Part shown: piece by piece, positions 56,084-64,000 of the stretch
Numbering within the stretch: position 1 is the stretch's first letter
Layout of the letters: every line of letters begins with the position of its first letter
Source of the DNA: Thermosipho japonicus
Lineage (GTDB): Bacteria; Thermotogota; Thermotogae; Thermotogales; Fervidobacteriaceae
Reading direction: 5' to 3'
NCBI RefSeq assembly: GCF_014201655.1
Contig: NZ_JACHEX010000002.1
Span: forward strand, 1-64,000
Length of the DNA stretch: 64,000 nt
Made by a program: the position numbers and the translations under genes
Notes under the pieces: generated by a model
What the model was told of the DNA's origin: nothing
Database searches by the model: none
Seen by the model: the letters and a program-made list of their open reading frames with translations, nothing else

Positions 56084-57046
56084 ATGAATTACAGAAAAGT
56101 TGGAAAATGGGGATTAAAAATTAGTGAACTATCGCTTGGTTCATGGCTCACTTTTGGAAATCAACTTGATATAGCTGGTGCAAAAGAAATTGTTAGAGAA
56201 TCTTTTAAAAACGGTATCAATTTCTTTGATACAGCAGAAGCATATGCAAATGGAATGGCAGAATCAATGCTTGGAGAAGTTCTTAAAGAATTTAGAAGGA
56301 GTGACATTGTAGTTTCAACAAAAATATTTTGGGGAGGAAATGGTCCAAACGATAAAGGCCTTTCAAGAAAACATCTTTTGGAGGGAACATGGGCTTCATT
56401 AAAAAGATTACAACTTGACTATGTTGATATCATTTACTGTCATAGGCCAGATCCAGAAACACCAATTGAAGAGACAGTTCTTGCAATGGACTACATTGTA
56501 AGAAATGGGCTTGCACTATATTGGGGAACATCCGAATGGAGCGCAGAGCAACTAGAAGCTGCTCACAAAACATGTAAAGCGTTAAATTGTATACCACCTA
56601 TAGTTGAACAGCCACAATACAACATGCTCGTAAGAAAAAGAGTTGAAGAAGAATACAAACCAATATATGAAAAGTACGGTATGGGACTTACTATTTGGAG
56701 TCCTCTTGCATCAGGAATATTAACAGGAAAATACAATAACGGAATTCCAGAAAATTCAAGACTTGCAAGATTCCCACACCTTAGAAAGCACCTCGAAGAA
56801 AACGGACTTTTAGGTGAGAAAGTATTTAAAAAACTTCAAAAGTTACAAAAAATTGCAGATGAATTGAATGCAAAAATGTCTCAACTTGCAATTGCATGGT
56901 GTCTATTAAACGACAATGTAAGTAGTGTTATATTAGGTGTTTCAAGTAAAGAACAATTATACGAAAACTTAAAAGCAATAGAAATTAAGGAAAAAATAAC
57001 CGAAGATATAGAAAAACAAATTAAAGAAATTCTCGAGGAGGAATAA
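56084..57046 (+). CDS. Aldo/keto reductase, Kv-beta type
   Basis: A 320-residue NADPH-dependent reductase of the aldo/keto reductase family. The start MNYRKVGKWGLKISELSLGSWLTFG and NFFDTAEAYANGMAESMLGE (catalytic Asp and Tyr) are typical; the catalytic Lys is in VVSTKIFWG and the His in IIYCHRPDPETP. C-terminal GVSSKEQLYENLKAIE fits the cofactor-binding end. Similarity is to voltage-gated potassium channel beta subunit and YghZ-like enzymes. AGGAGGTG precedes ATG 56084. It is paired with an M29 peptidase gene two bases later. Confidence 0.93.
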   Translation: MNYRKVGKWGLKISELSLGSWLTFGNQLDIAGAKEIVRESFKNGINFFDTAEAYANGMAESMLGEVLKEFRRSDIVVSTKIFWGGNGPNDKGLSRKHLLEGTWASLKRLQLDYVDIIYCHRPDPETPIEETVLAMDYIVRNGLALYWGTSEWSAEQLEAAHKTCKALNCIPPIVEQPQYNMLVRKRVEEEYKPIYEKYGMGLTIWSPLASGILTGKYNNGIPENSRLARFPHLRKHLEENGLLGEKVFKKLQKLQKIADELNAKMSQLAIAWCLLNDNVSSVILGVSSKEQLYENLKAIEIKEKITEDIEKQIKEILEEE

Positions 57047-57047
57047 T

Positions 57048-58244
57048 ATGTTAAAAAAGTATGCAGAAGTTGCGTTAAAAATTGGATTAAACCTACAAAA
57101 AGATCAAATACTATTCATAAAAGCACCAATTGATGCAAGAAAATTTGTAGAACAGGTAGTTGAAACAGCTTTTGAAATAGGAGCATACGATGTTTATGTA
57201 AAATGGTCCGATGAAGTTATTACAAAAACTAGACTTAAAAATGCACCAATTGATGCTTTAAAAAAATTTCCAGAATGGGAAATAAAAGCATCCGAATATC
57301 TCTTAGACAAAAAAGGTGCAGTATTAAGTATTACTGGTGGAGATCCAGATGCACTAAAAGATGTTCCACCTGAAAGAATTGGAACTTTTACAAAAACAGC
57401 CAATACGGCCAACAAAGATATAATGAGAAGAATGATGTCAAATGAAATAAGCTGGTGTGTTGTTGCATATCCTACAAGAAAATGGGCTAAAAAGGTTTTA
57501 GGAGAAGAAAACATTGAAAAATTACTAGAATATATATTAAAAGCAAGTAGAATTGAAGGAGATCCTGTAAAAAATTGGCAAAAACATATAGCTAATCTTA
57601 AGAGAATAACCAAATTTTTAAATGAAAAACAATTCGACTATCTAAAGTACGAAGGCCCTGGCACTGACCTAACCGTTGGTCTTCCAAAAAATCATATATG
57701 GCTTTCTGCAACTCAAGAAAATATGAGCGGTATAACATTTGTTCCAAATATTCCAACTGAAGAAATCTTTACAGCACCACACAAAGACAAAATTAATGGT
57801 GTGGTAACAAACAGTCTACCTCTTGTATATGGAGGAAATATAATAGATAAATTTATACTTGAATTTAAAGACGGTAAAATCGTAAATTACAAAGCAGAAG
57901 TAGGAGAAAAGATTCTAGAAACAATACTTAATACAGACGAAGGCGCAAAAAGATTAGGAGAAGTTGCTTTAGTTCCTGTAGATTCACCAATTTACCAAAT
58001 GAAAACTATATTTTACAACACATTATTTGATGAAAACGCAGCATCACACTTTGCATTTGGAAGAGCGTATCCAAACTGTATAAAAGATGGCACAAAAATG
58101 AACGAGGAACAATTAAAGAAAAATGGTATAAATACAAGTCTTACACATGTAGACTTTATGATTGGAAATGAAAATATGAATGTATATGGAATAAAAGCAG
58201 ATGAAAAAATAACACTTATGAAAAATGGAAAATGGGTAATATAG
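57048..58244 (+). CDS. M29 family aminopeptidase
   Basis: A 398-residue metallo-aminopeptidase of the AmpS/PepS/thermophilic aminopeptidase T group. Recognisable parts: KYAEVALKIGLNLQKDQILFIKAPIDARKFVEQV, the metal-binding region with NIPTEEIFTAPHKDKINGVV, HFAFGRAYPNC and THVDFMIGN. It removes N-terminal residues from peptides. CGAGGAGGAA precedes its ATG. It is the second gene of the operon and is followed by a strong terminator. Confidence 0.93.
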   Translation: MLKKYAEVALKIGLNLQKDQILFIKAPIDARKFVEQVVETAFEIGAYDVYVKWSDEVITKTRLKNAPIDALKKFPEWEIKASEYLLDKKGAVLSITGGDPDALKDVPPERIGTFTKTANTANKDIMRRMMSNEISWCVVAYPTRKWAKKVLGEENIEKLLEYILKASRIEGDPVKNWQKHIANLKRITKFLNEKQFDYLKYEGPGTDLTVGLPKNHIWLSATQENMSGITFVPNIPTEEIFTAPHKDKINGVVTNSLPLVYGGNIIDKFILEFKDGKIVNYKAEVGEKILETILNTDEGAKRLGEVALVPVDSPIYQMKTIFYNTLFDENAASHFAFGRAYPNCIKDGTKMNEEQLKKNGINTSLTHVDFMIGNENMNVYGIKADEKITLMKNGKWVI

Positions 58245-58249
58245 GTAGT

Positions 58250-58290
58250 ACAGGCCTCATCATATGTTTGATGAGGCCTTTTTTCTTTTA
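58250..58290 (+). terminator. Terminator of the M29 operon, overlapping the opposing gene's 3' end
   Basis: AGGCCTCATCA pairs with TGATGAGGCCT around a short loop, followed by TTTTTTCTTTT on the plus strand. The right part of the hairpin is also the last codons and stop of the ABC-2 permease gene on the other strand. Confidence 0.88.
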
Positions 58291-59315
58291 ATAATGTTAG
58301 ATAAAGCTACAAAAGATATCGAAAAGACAACCCAGATTAATGGTATTAAAAAATGATTTTTATACGCATAATAGCCAAAAGATTTTCTTATTCCATCAAC
58401 AAGATACGTCGATGGAATAATTTTTGATAAAATTCCTATTATTCCAGCATTTTTTACGTCAAAATAAAAACCTCCTGCAAACATAAACACTTGAAATAAA
58501 ATATTTCCAAGTACTACTATAGTCTCCGGATTTTCTATTAGACTTGCCATCATATAACCTAATGACAAAAATACTACACTACCAAATAGTGTATAAATTG
58601 AGATATTTAAGAAATCAGCTTTTACTCCGTATACAAAAAAATCAAATAAAGTAAATATTATATTTGCAAAAACAATTTGCAACAACGAAACAAGAGCATA
58701 TACAAAATAAAATTTTCCAAGACTATATGGTGTACAATTTATCCTTCTCAAAAGTCCCTGTCTTTTGTAAAAAGAAATCTGTGAACTAAAACCAAAGAAG
58801 GTTACTGACATAATATTCATTACCAAAATTGAAGCATATAAAAATTGAGAATATGATATACTTTTTTCCCTTTTAATTACCTTTAATTTTACCTCTTTAT
58901 CTGAATTTAAAGCATTCAAAGAAGAAAATATATTTACTAAAATATCTTTAACAACCTTTGAATATTCTTTATCTGTATAAAAAATTTCAACATTTACAGG
59001 TTTAAACAACTTTGTTTTTGACAAGAACAAAGCTCTTTGAAGTTTTGTATCAAAATTATCTTCAAAAACAACTACTGCATCAAGATTTTTCCCAACAATC
59101 TCTTCAACTTTTTCAATCTTTAAAACTTCAAAGTAATCTTCCAAGTTTTTTACAAATCTATTTTCACCGATATATCCTATCCTAAATTTTGCATTTTTTT
59201 CAATATCGCCAAAAATTGATGTAAGTAGAATAGTCAAAAGTATTGGAAAGATTATAAACCAAAATGTTGCCTCTTTAGACCTTAAAAATTCTATCTTAAA
59301 TAGTGCCTGAAACAT
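58260..59315 (-). CDS. ABC-2 type membrane permease
   Basis: A 351-residue protein with an N-terminal membrane segment, an external domain (residues 40-180), then five segments, the topology of ABC-2/DrrB-like exporters. Conserved LSLGYMMASLIENPETIVVLGNILFQVFMFAGGFYF near residue 260 is typical. It pairs with the other permease (60175) and the ATPase between them to form an exporter; the substrate is unknown. The final codons lie within the opposing terminator. Confidence 0.85.
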   Translation of the reverse strand: MFQALFKIEFLRSKEATFWFIIFPILLTILLTSIFGDIEKNAKFRIGYIGENRFVKNLEDYFEVLKIEKVEEIVGKNLDAVVVFEDNFDTKLQRALFLSKTKLFKPVNVEIFYTDKEYSKVVKDILVNIFSSLNALNSDKEVKLKVIKREKSISYSQFLYASILVMNIMSVTFFGFSSQISFYKRQGLLRRINCTPYSLGKFYFVYALVSLLQIVFANIIFTLFDFFVYGVKADFLNISIYTLFGSVVFLSLGYMMASLIENPETIVVLGNILFQVFMFAGGFYFDVKNAGIIGILSKIIPSTYLVDGIRKSFGYYAYKNHFLIPLIWVVFSISFVALSNIIKRKKASSNI

Positions 59316-59316
59316 A

Positions 59317-60174
59317 TCAATCCCTCAATTCTTTACCAGTTAATTTCAAAAACACATCTTCAAGTGTTGGATGTCTGACTGTAAAATTTTCTATTTTGTT
59401 TTCTATAAGCTTTTGTATTAAACCATTTGGATCATTTGTTTCAACGAGTGTTCTAGTTCCAATAACCTTTCCAAAGTTTTCATACACGCCATCTATTTCT
59501 ATTATTGTCTCTAAATTAGAATTTTCTATTAATTTTTGCGGAGTATCAAGAGCGATAATTTCTCCATTATCAATTATACAAACTCTATCCGATAAAAATT
59601 GGGCTTCTTCCATATAATGTGTTGTCAAAAATATCGTTTTTCCTTTATTTTTTAATTCAAGTATAATATCCCAGATCTTTCTTCTTGATTGAGGATCAAG
59701 ACCTGTTGTTGGCTCGTCCAAAAAGATAATTTTTGGATCGTTTATAAAAGATAGTCCTACAACAAGTCTTTGAAATTGACCTCCAGAAAGATTTTTTACT
59801 CTTTCCTTTTCTTTCTCAACTAGTTCTATCTTTTCTAACACCTCATAAGGATCATATCCATCTTTGTAAAAACTTCTAAAAAGTTTTAGAGTTTCAATAA
59901 CTGTAAGCTCTCTAAAAAGCTCAGTTTTTTGAAGAGAAATTCCTATAACTGATTTTATTTTCTTATCTATTTTTTCCATTTCTTTATTAAAATAATAAAT
60001 TTTTCCTTCGCTCTTTTCTCTAAGGCCAATTAAAATTTCAACAGTAGTTGTTTTTCCAGCACCATTTGGTCCAAGAAGAGAAAAAACTTCCCCTTCCTCA
60101 ACCTCAAAACTAATACCTTTTAACGCTTCAAATTTTCCATATAACTTTCTTAAATTTTCCACCTTTACTACCAT
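59317..60174 (-). CDS. ABC transporter ATP-binding protein
   Basis: A 285-residue ATPase with Walker A GPNGAGKTTTVEIL, signature VKNLSGGQFQRLVVGL, Walker B IIFLDEPTTGLDPQSRR and switch His in IFLTTHYMEEAQ. The C-terminal extension after residue 220 is typical of ABC-2 exporters of the CcmA/DrrA type. It starts one base before the stop of the upstream permease and is followed by the second permease. Confidence 0.95.
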   Translation of the reverse strand: MVVKVENLRKLYGKFEALKGISFEVEEGEVFSLLGPNGAGKTTTVEILIGLREKSEGKIYYFNKEMEKIDKKIKSVIGISLQKTELFRELTVIETLKLFRSFYKDGYDPYEVLEKIELVEKEKERVKNLSGGQFQRLVVGLSFINDPKIIFLDEPTTGLDPQSRRKIWDIILELKNKGKTIFLTTHYMEEAQFLSDRVCIIDNGEIIALDTPQKLIENSNLETIIEIDGVYENFGKVIGTRTLVETNDPNGLIQKLIENKIENFTVRHPTLEDVFLKLTGKELRD

Positions 60175-61167
60175 CTAACCACCTACTTTTTCGGTTTCAA
60201 AAAGCATCTTGCCACCAATTAAAAGTAAAAATAATCCAAATACAATTAATATAAATGAATAAATAAAAAACTGAGAAATATTAATTACTTGCATTCCCAT
60301 TGAAAATTTGAAGATATCAACAATATATCTTACTGGCACAAAAAAGCTTAAATTTTTTAAAAATCTTGGAAGAAATTCTAATGGAAAATAAATCCCAGAA
60401 AAAAATATAAATACAATATACAAAAACTGAGATACATTAGCCGCACTTTTTTTGAAAAGAACACTAATCAATGTACCAATTCCAAGCATCCCAAGTACGG
60501 AGGAAATAAGGGAAATTGAAAAATAAAAAATATTAATATTTAAAGATATTGAAAACAAAAATGCTCCAATTAACCTTATTATAATTAAAGAAATAAAACT
60601 TATAAAAAACTGGGAAATTGAAAAGGAAAAGACAAATGAAAAGGAAGACATAGGAAGCAGTTTTAGCCTTTTTAGTGTACCTACTCTTTTATACCTATCA
60701 AATAAATTCACAACAGAAAACATTCCTATGGACATAATCGAAAGTGCAAATGTGCCTATATAAATATTTTCCCTTTGCGAAAAAATTTTATAATTTAACT
60801 TTGTCTCTTTTATATTTACCACGTTTTTTAATCCAAAAGATTTAACCCTATTTACTAACGTATCAATCCATACGTCAACCATTGCGCTATTACTGTTTTT
60901 ATAAACTATTACTTCATTATCTTTAATTACTGCAACTGCATCGTATTTTTCTCTGTCACTTAATAATTTTTTTTCATTATTGTATGATTTTCCGTAAATA
61001 TCTAGATCAATATCAGAAAAATAGGCAAAATTAGTAGTACCTTCGCTAAAAAAAACTAGCGAAAATAAAATAAATAATATCAGTGGAAATAAAATATTGA
61101 AAAAGAAGGCTATTTTATTTCTAAAATACTCTAAAAATAAAGACTTAGTAAGCATTAATATTTTCAT
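60175..61167 (-). CDS. ABC-2 type membrane permease
   Basis: A 330-residue protein with the same topology as 58260-59315: an N-terminal segment, an external domain, then five segments, and ISVLFKKSAANVSQFLYIVFIFFSGIYFPLEFLPRFLKNLSFFVPVRYIVDIF, the conserved C-terminal region. With its paralogue it probably forms the heterodimeric pore. It lies first in the three-gene transporter set and follows the macro-domain gene by six bases. Confidence 0.85.
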   Translation of the reverse strand: MKILMLTKSLFLEYFRNKIAFFFNILFPLILFILFSLVFFSEGTTNFAYFSDIDLDIYGKSYNNEKKLLSDREKYDAVAVIKDNEVIVYKNSNSAMVDVWIDTLVNRVKSFGLKNVVNIKETKLNYKIFSQRENIYIGTFALSIMSIGMFSVVNLFDRYKRVGTLKRLKLLPMSSFSFVFSFSISQFFISFISLIIIRLIGAFLFSISLNINIFYFSISLISSVLGMLGIGTLISVLFKKSAANVSQFLYIVFIFFSGIYFPLEFLPRFLKNLSFFVPVRYIVDIFKFSMGMQVINISQFFIYSFILIVFGLFLLLIGGKMLFETEKVGG

Positions 61168-61173
61168 ATAAAC

Positions 61174-61728
61174 TCATCCTTGCAATTTAAAATACTCTTT
61201 AAATTCTTTTTCAAAAATTTGGTGGGTATCTTTATCTATATTTACTATTCTAATTTCTTCAATGGTTGTATTATCTTTTAAAAATTCATCAATTGCTTCA
61301 GCAAAAATTTGTGCACATCTTCTCACCGGAAAACCAAAAATACCACTGCTTATCGCAGGAAAAGAAATGGATTTTATCTTTAATTCATCTGCCTTTTTCA
61401 AAGAATTTAAAACCGCATCCTTTAAAAGCTTTTCTTCACTATTATTCCCCCCACGCCAGATTGGACCAACTGCATGAATAACATACTTTGCCTTCAAATT
61501 ACCTCCTGAGGTAACTGCAACAGTACCTGTTTTCACTGGTCCATATTTTTCAATATATTCATCACTTTCAAGTTGAATAATGTGTCCACCTTTTTTCAAT
61601 ATTGCACCTGCAACCCCTCCACCATGTTTTAAATGGCTGTTTGCAGCATTAACTATCGCATCTGTATCTTGTATTGTTATGTCATCATTTATCAAAAGTA
61701 CCTTCCTACCATTAAGGTTTATCATCAT
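61174..61728 (-). CDS. Macro-domain ADP-ribose-binding protein
   Basis: A 184-residue single macro domain. The ADP-ribose loops are DAIVNAANSHLKHGGGVAGAILKKGG and PAISSGIFGFPVRRCAQ, with KAKYVIHAVGPIWRGG between. Members of this group remove ADP-ribose from proteins or deacetylate O-acetyl-ADP-ribose. GGAGGGGGG is followed by ATG 61728, which overlaps the rarA stop by 17 bases, so the two are coupled. Confidence 0.92.
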   Translation of the reverse strand: MMINLNGRKVLLINDDITIQDTDAIVNAANSHLKHGGGVAGAILKKGGHIIQLESDEYIEKYGPVKTGTVAVTSGGNLKAKYVIHAVGPIWRGGNNSEEKLLKDAVLNSLKKADELKIKSISFPAISSGIFGFPVRRCAQIFAEAIDEFLKDNTTIEEIRIVNIDKDTHQIFEKEFKEYFKLQG

Positions 61729-62944
61729 ATTGTTTTACCCCCCTCCACAAAGTTTCTAAAATTTCTAAATTTTTCTTTTCTTTTCCTATTGATTTTGGAG
61801 TGTAAAAAACCTTATCTGAAATCTCCTTTGGAAGGTAAGACTTTTTCAAAAATCCTCCAAATTTGTGTGGATTTTTATATCCACTATCCGGAATATTCAA
61901 TAAATTACGAGGAACATCAAGATTCATAGTCTCTTTTGCAACCTTTAAGGCTTTTTGTATAGCAAGGGTTGATGAATCGCTTTTTGGAGCAAGTGATAAA
62001 TATATAACACATTGAGATAAATTAAGCATACATTCTGGAAGTCCCACAAGTTCAACTGCCTGAGCTGTTGAAGTTGCAACTAAAAGTGCCATTGGATCAG
62101 CAAGACCAATATCTTCACTTGCAAGAATTACAAGTCTCCTTGCAATAAATCTTGGATCTTCCCCAACTTCTATCATCCTAGCCATATAGTAAAGTGCAGC
62201 ATCAGGATCACTTCCACGAATACTTTTTATAAAGGCAGATGCCAAATTGTAATGCTCTTTTTCAGTATAAACTCTATTTTCATCCAAAGAATATATTTTT
62301 AAAATCTCTTCATCTATTATCTTTTTATCAATGGAAATTGCTATATCGCTCAATATCTCATATAAATTAATTGCAAATCTTCCATCTCCATTTGAAACCC
62401 TTGCAATAAAATCTTTTGCATCCTCATTAATATCCACTTTTTTTACATTGACAGCTTTTTCAAGTAATTTAAATATATGCCCTTTTTGCAACTTTTTAAA
62501 AGCAACGAGTCTTACACGAGAAAGTAGTGCAGGATTTACCATTTTATATGGATTTTCTGTTGTTGCACCTATCAATACATAATCAAAAGCTTCAACCCCA
62601 GGTAAAAATATATCCTGTTGCTTTTTATTAAACCTGTGAAATTCATCTATAAAAATCAGGATCTTTTTTACACCCTTGACTTTAGCTGCATATTCTAAAA
62701 TCTTTTTTACTTCTGCAGTTGAGGTTATAGCCGCGTTAAAATGATAAACTTCATAGCTTGTGTTTTGTTTGATAACTTCTAGTGTGGAAGTTTTTCCACA
62801 ACCTGGTGGGCCGTAAAAAATAGCAGAAAACAGGGAATCTTTCTCTATTGCAAGCTTCAAGATTCCCTTTTCACCTAATATATGCTCTTGTCCAACAACA
62901 TCTTCAAAATTCTTAGGCCTTAAAATTTCGCTTAAACCACTCAA
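61712..62944 (-). CDS. rarA: Replication-associated recombination protein A
   Basis: A 410-residue AAA+ ATPase (RarA/MgsA) acting at stalled replication forks. The start LRPKNFEDVVGQEHILG is characteristic, Walker A is YGPPGCGKTSTLEVI and Walker B ILIFIDEFHRFNKKQQD. SIRGSDPDAALYYMARMIEVGEDPRFIARRLVILASEDIG is the conserved RarA-specific region. The start TTG 62944 lies within the epimerase gene's end (32-base overlap), with GAGG upstream. Confidence 0.94.
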   Translation of the reverse strand: MSGLSEILRPKNFEDVVGQEHILGEKGILKLAIEKDSLFSAIFYGPPGCGKTSTLEVIKQNTSYEVYHFNAAITSTAEVKKILEYAAKVKGVKKILIFIDEFHRFNKKQQDIFLPGVEAFDYVLIGATTENPYKMVNPALLSRVRLVAFKKLQKGHIFKLLEKAVNVKKVDINEDAKDFIARVSNGDGRFAINLYEILSDIAISIDKKIIDEEILKIYSLDENRVYTEKEHYNLASAFIKSIRGSDPDAALYYMARMIEVGEDPRFIARRLVILASEDIGLADPMALLVATSTAQAVELVGLPECMLNLSQCVIYLSLAPKSDSSTLAIQKALKVAKETMNLDVPRNLLNIPDSGYKNPHKFGGFLKKSYLPKEISDKVFYTPKSIGKEKKNLEILETLWRGVKQYDDKP

Positions 62945-63845
62945 CCGTCAACCTCAATCCCTTCTCTATATCCACCTTTGGTTTCCATCTTAACTCTTCA
63001 AGTGCCCTTGTATAACACAAAAGACTTTTTCTTATATCTCCCTTTCTTGGAGGGCCATAAACTGGATCTTTTGTGTAACCTGTTATCTTCTTCAAATAAT
63101 CAAATAATTGATTAACACTTGTTCCCTGAGAAGTTCCTATGTTTATCTCCATTCCATCTCCAGCCTTAAGTGCTCTTAAATTTGCATCTGCAACATCTTC
63201 CACGTAGACATAATCACGAATATATTCTCCATCACCATTGATAATCACATCTTCACCATTTAACATTCGCATAGTAAATATAGCCACTACTCCAGCCTCT
63301 CCAAAAGGGTCTTGCCTTGGACCATATACATTAGCGTACCTTAAAACTGTATAGTTTAATCCAAATTCTTTTTTTGCAAATCTTAAATAATTTTCAAATG
63401 AAAATTTTGCTATTCCATATGGAGAAATTGGCTTTGGAAACACAGATTCCGGTGTTGGAAAAATATCAACATCATCTCCGTAAATTGCACCACCAGTCGA
63501 AGAAAAAATAAACTTTTTCACTCCATACTTTATGGAATTCTTTAATAACACAAGACTTCCAATTATATTCACATTTGCATCTTCTACTGGATCCTTAACA
63601 GACACCGAAACACTTGCCTGCGCTGCAAGGTGAAAAACATAGGAAAAATTATGTTCTTTAAATAACTCCTCAATAGTTTTTTCATCTCTAATATCTGCAA
63701 CAACTAAGGTTGCATCTTTATTTACATTTTCTTTTTTTCCTCTTGATAAATTATCAACAACAACGACTTCATAACCATTTTCTATTAATTTATCTACGAC
63801 ATGTGAACCAATAAATCCTGCGCCTCCAGTTACTAGTGCTTTCAT
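62913..63845 (-). CDS. NAD-dependent epimerase (UDP-glucose 4-epimerase-like)
   Basis: A 310-residue short-chain dehydrogenase family enzyme with the nucleotide motif VTGGAGFIGSHVVDKL at the start, DIRDEKTIEELF, and the catalytic SSTGGAIYGDD Ser/Thr with SPYGIAKFSFENYL (YxxxK). YGPRQDPFGEAGVVAIFT and DYVYVEDVADAN are typical of sugar nucleotide epimerases. It interconverts UDP-sugars for surface polysaccharide or glycoprotein synthesis. ATG 63845 has AAGGAGGAT upstream and overlaps the previous stop by one base. Confidence 0.92.
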   Translation of the reverse strand: MKALVTGGAGFIGSHVVDKLIENGYEVVVVDNLSRGKKENVNKDATLVVADIRDEKTIEELFKEHNFSYVFHLAAQASVSVSVKDPVEDANVNIIGSLVLLKNSIKYGVKKFIFSSTGGAIYGDDVDIFPTPESVFPKPISPYGIAKFSFENYLRFAKKEFGLNYTVLRYANVYGPRQDPFGEAGVVAIFTMRMLNGEDVIINGDGEYIRDYVYVEDVADANLRALKAGDGMEINIGTSQGTSVNQLFDYLKKITGYTKDPVYGPPRKGDIRKSLLCYTRALEELRWKPKVDIEKGLRLTVEWFKRNFKA

Positions 63846-64000
63846 TAGTCATCCTCCTTCAACCTTATTTTAAGTTTGAGTGCCTCCTTTGGAACATTTT
63901 TTATTCCTAATTTTTCTCTTTGCTCTTTTAAAAATTTAATTAACTTTTCTGTTTTTGTCTCGTCAAAATCTATCATTATAGCATAAAATCTCCTTAGCTG
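63845..64000 (-). CDS. C-terminal end of an unidentified gene, cut by the window edge
   Basis: A frame on the minus strand is open from the window end to a stop at 63845-63847. The visible end reads QLRRFYAIMIDFDETKTEK, then LIKFLKEQREKLG, and finishes LKLKIRLKEDD. It is charged and helical, I do not recognise it, and its stop overlaps the epimerase start by one base, so it is the upstream member of the same operon. Confidence 0.6.
   Translation of the reverse strand, partial: QLRRFYAIMIDFDETKTEKLIKFLKEQREKLGIKNVPKEALKLKIRLKEDD

Overview
The window is AT-rich, mostly low-GC bacterial DNA that looks like a member of the Thermotogales, most likely Thermosipho or a close relative. The gene content supports this: a SpoVS gene without sporulation genes, a yicC-remA-gmk-rpoZ operon, a TM0287/TM0288-type heterodimeric ABC exporter with a MarR gene, tandem M42 peptidases, fermentative 2-oxoacid:ferredoxin oxidoreductase genes and a 30-bp CRISPR repeat ending GAAAAC. 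No taxonomic marker such as rRNA is present, so the assignment is an inference from gene families.

Layout. 1-2183: a decayed DDE transposase gene split by an IS256-family element (469-2057) with inverted ends and an 8-bp target duplication. 2.6-9.6 kb: SlyD-type isomerase; a radical SAM/SPASM plus MFS pair; two M42 aminopeptidases; the yicC-remA-gmk-rpoZ operon. 9.6-17.2 kb: one minus-strand operon running aminotransferase, butyrate kinase, phosphate butyryltransferase, butyrate kinase, P-loop protein, then the four subunits of a 2-oxoacid:ferredoxin oxidoreductase. Together they would turn amino acids into acids with ATP formation. 17.4-19.6 kb: serine synthesis pair (class V aminotransferase, SerA) and tRNA-Ala. 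19.8-25.7 kb: YgeY-, YgeW-, hydantoinase-, SsnA- and PreA-like genes, a reduced version of the anaerobic purine/pyrimidine/hydantoin catabolic cluster. 25.8-26.6 kb: five tRNA genes behind a perfect consensus promoter, then spoVS.

26.6-37.7 kb (minus strand): UshA-type nucleotidase, an ABC half-transporter, large membrane-anchored surface proteins (Fn3 plus beta-propeller; alpha/beta hydrolase plus propeller), DUF3307, bifunctional nuclease, PlsC and ThiI, tightly packed. 37.7-38.7 kb: FTR1 iron permease behind a perfect promoter and perfect Fur box. 39.06-39.78 kb: an 11-repeat CRISPR array with no cas genes in the window. 39.9-43.0 kb: copper regulon (CopZ, SHOCT protein, CopA, CsoR). 43.0-47.1 kb: heterodimeric multidrug exporter with a MarR regulator. 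47.1-48.4 kb: iron alcohol dehydrogenase with a Rex-like operator.

48.6-52.1 kb: an AT-rich accessory island of exported proteins (propeller-like protein, a small secreted beta-rich protein, a decayed second copy of it, a TolC-like outer membrane protein). 52.1-58.2 kb: CxxC cluster protein, oligoendopeptidase F, MATE exporter, aldo/keto reductase and M29 aminopeptidase. 58.2-64 kb: an ABC-2 exporter set, macro-domain protein, RarA, a sugar-nucleotide epimerase and the end of an unidentified gene.

Common threads are peptide and amino-acid fermentation (five peptidases, the oxoacid operon, nucleobase catabolism) and small, readable metal and redox regulons (Fur, CsoR, Rex, MarR).
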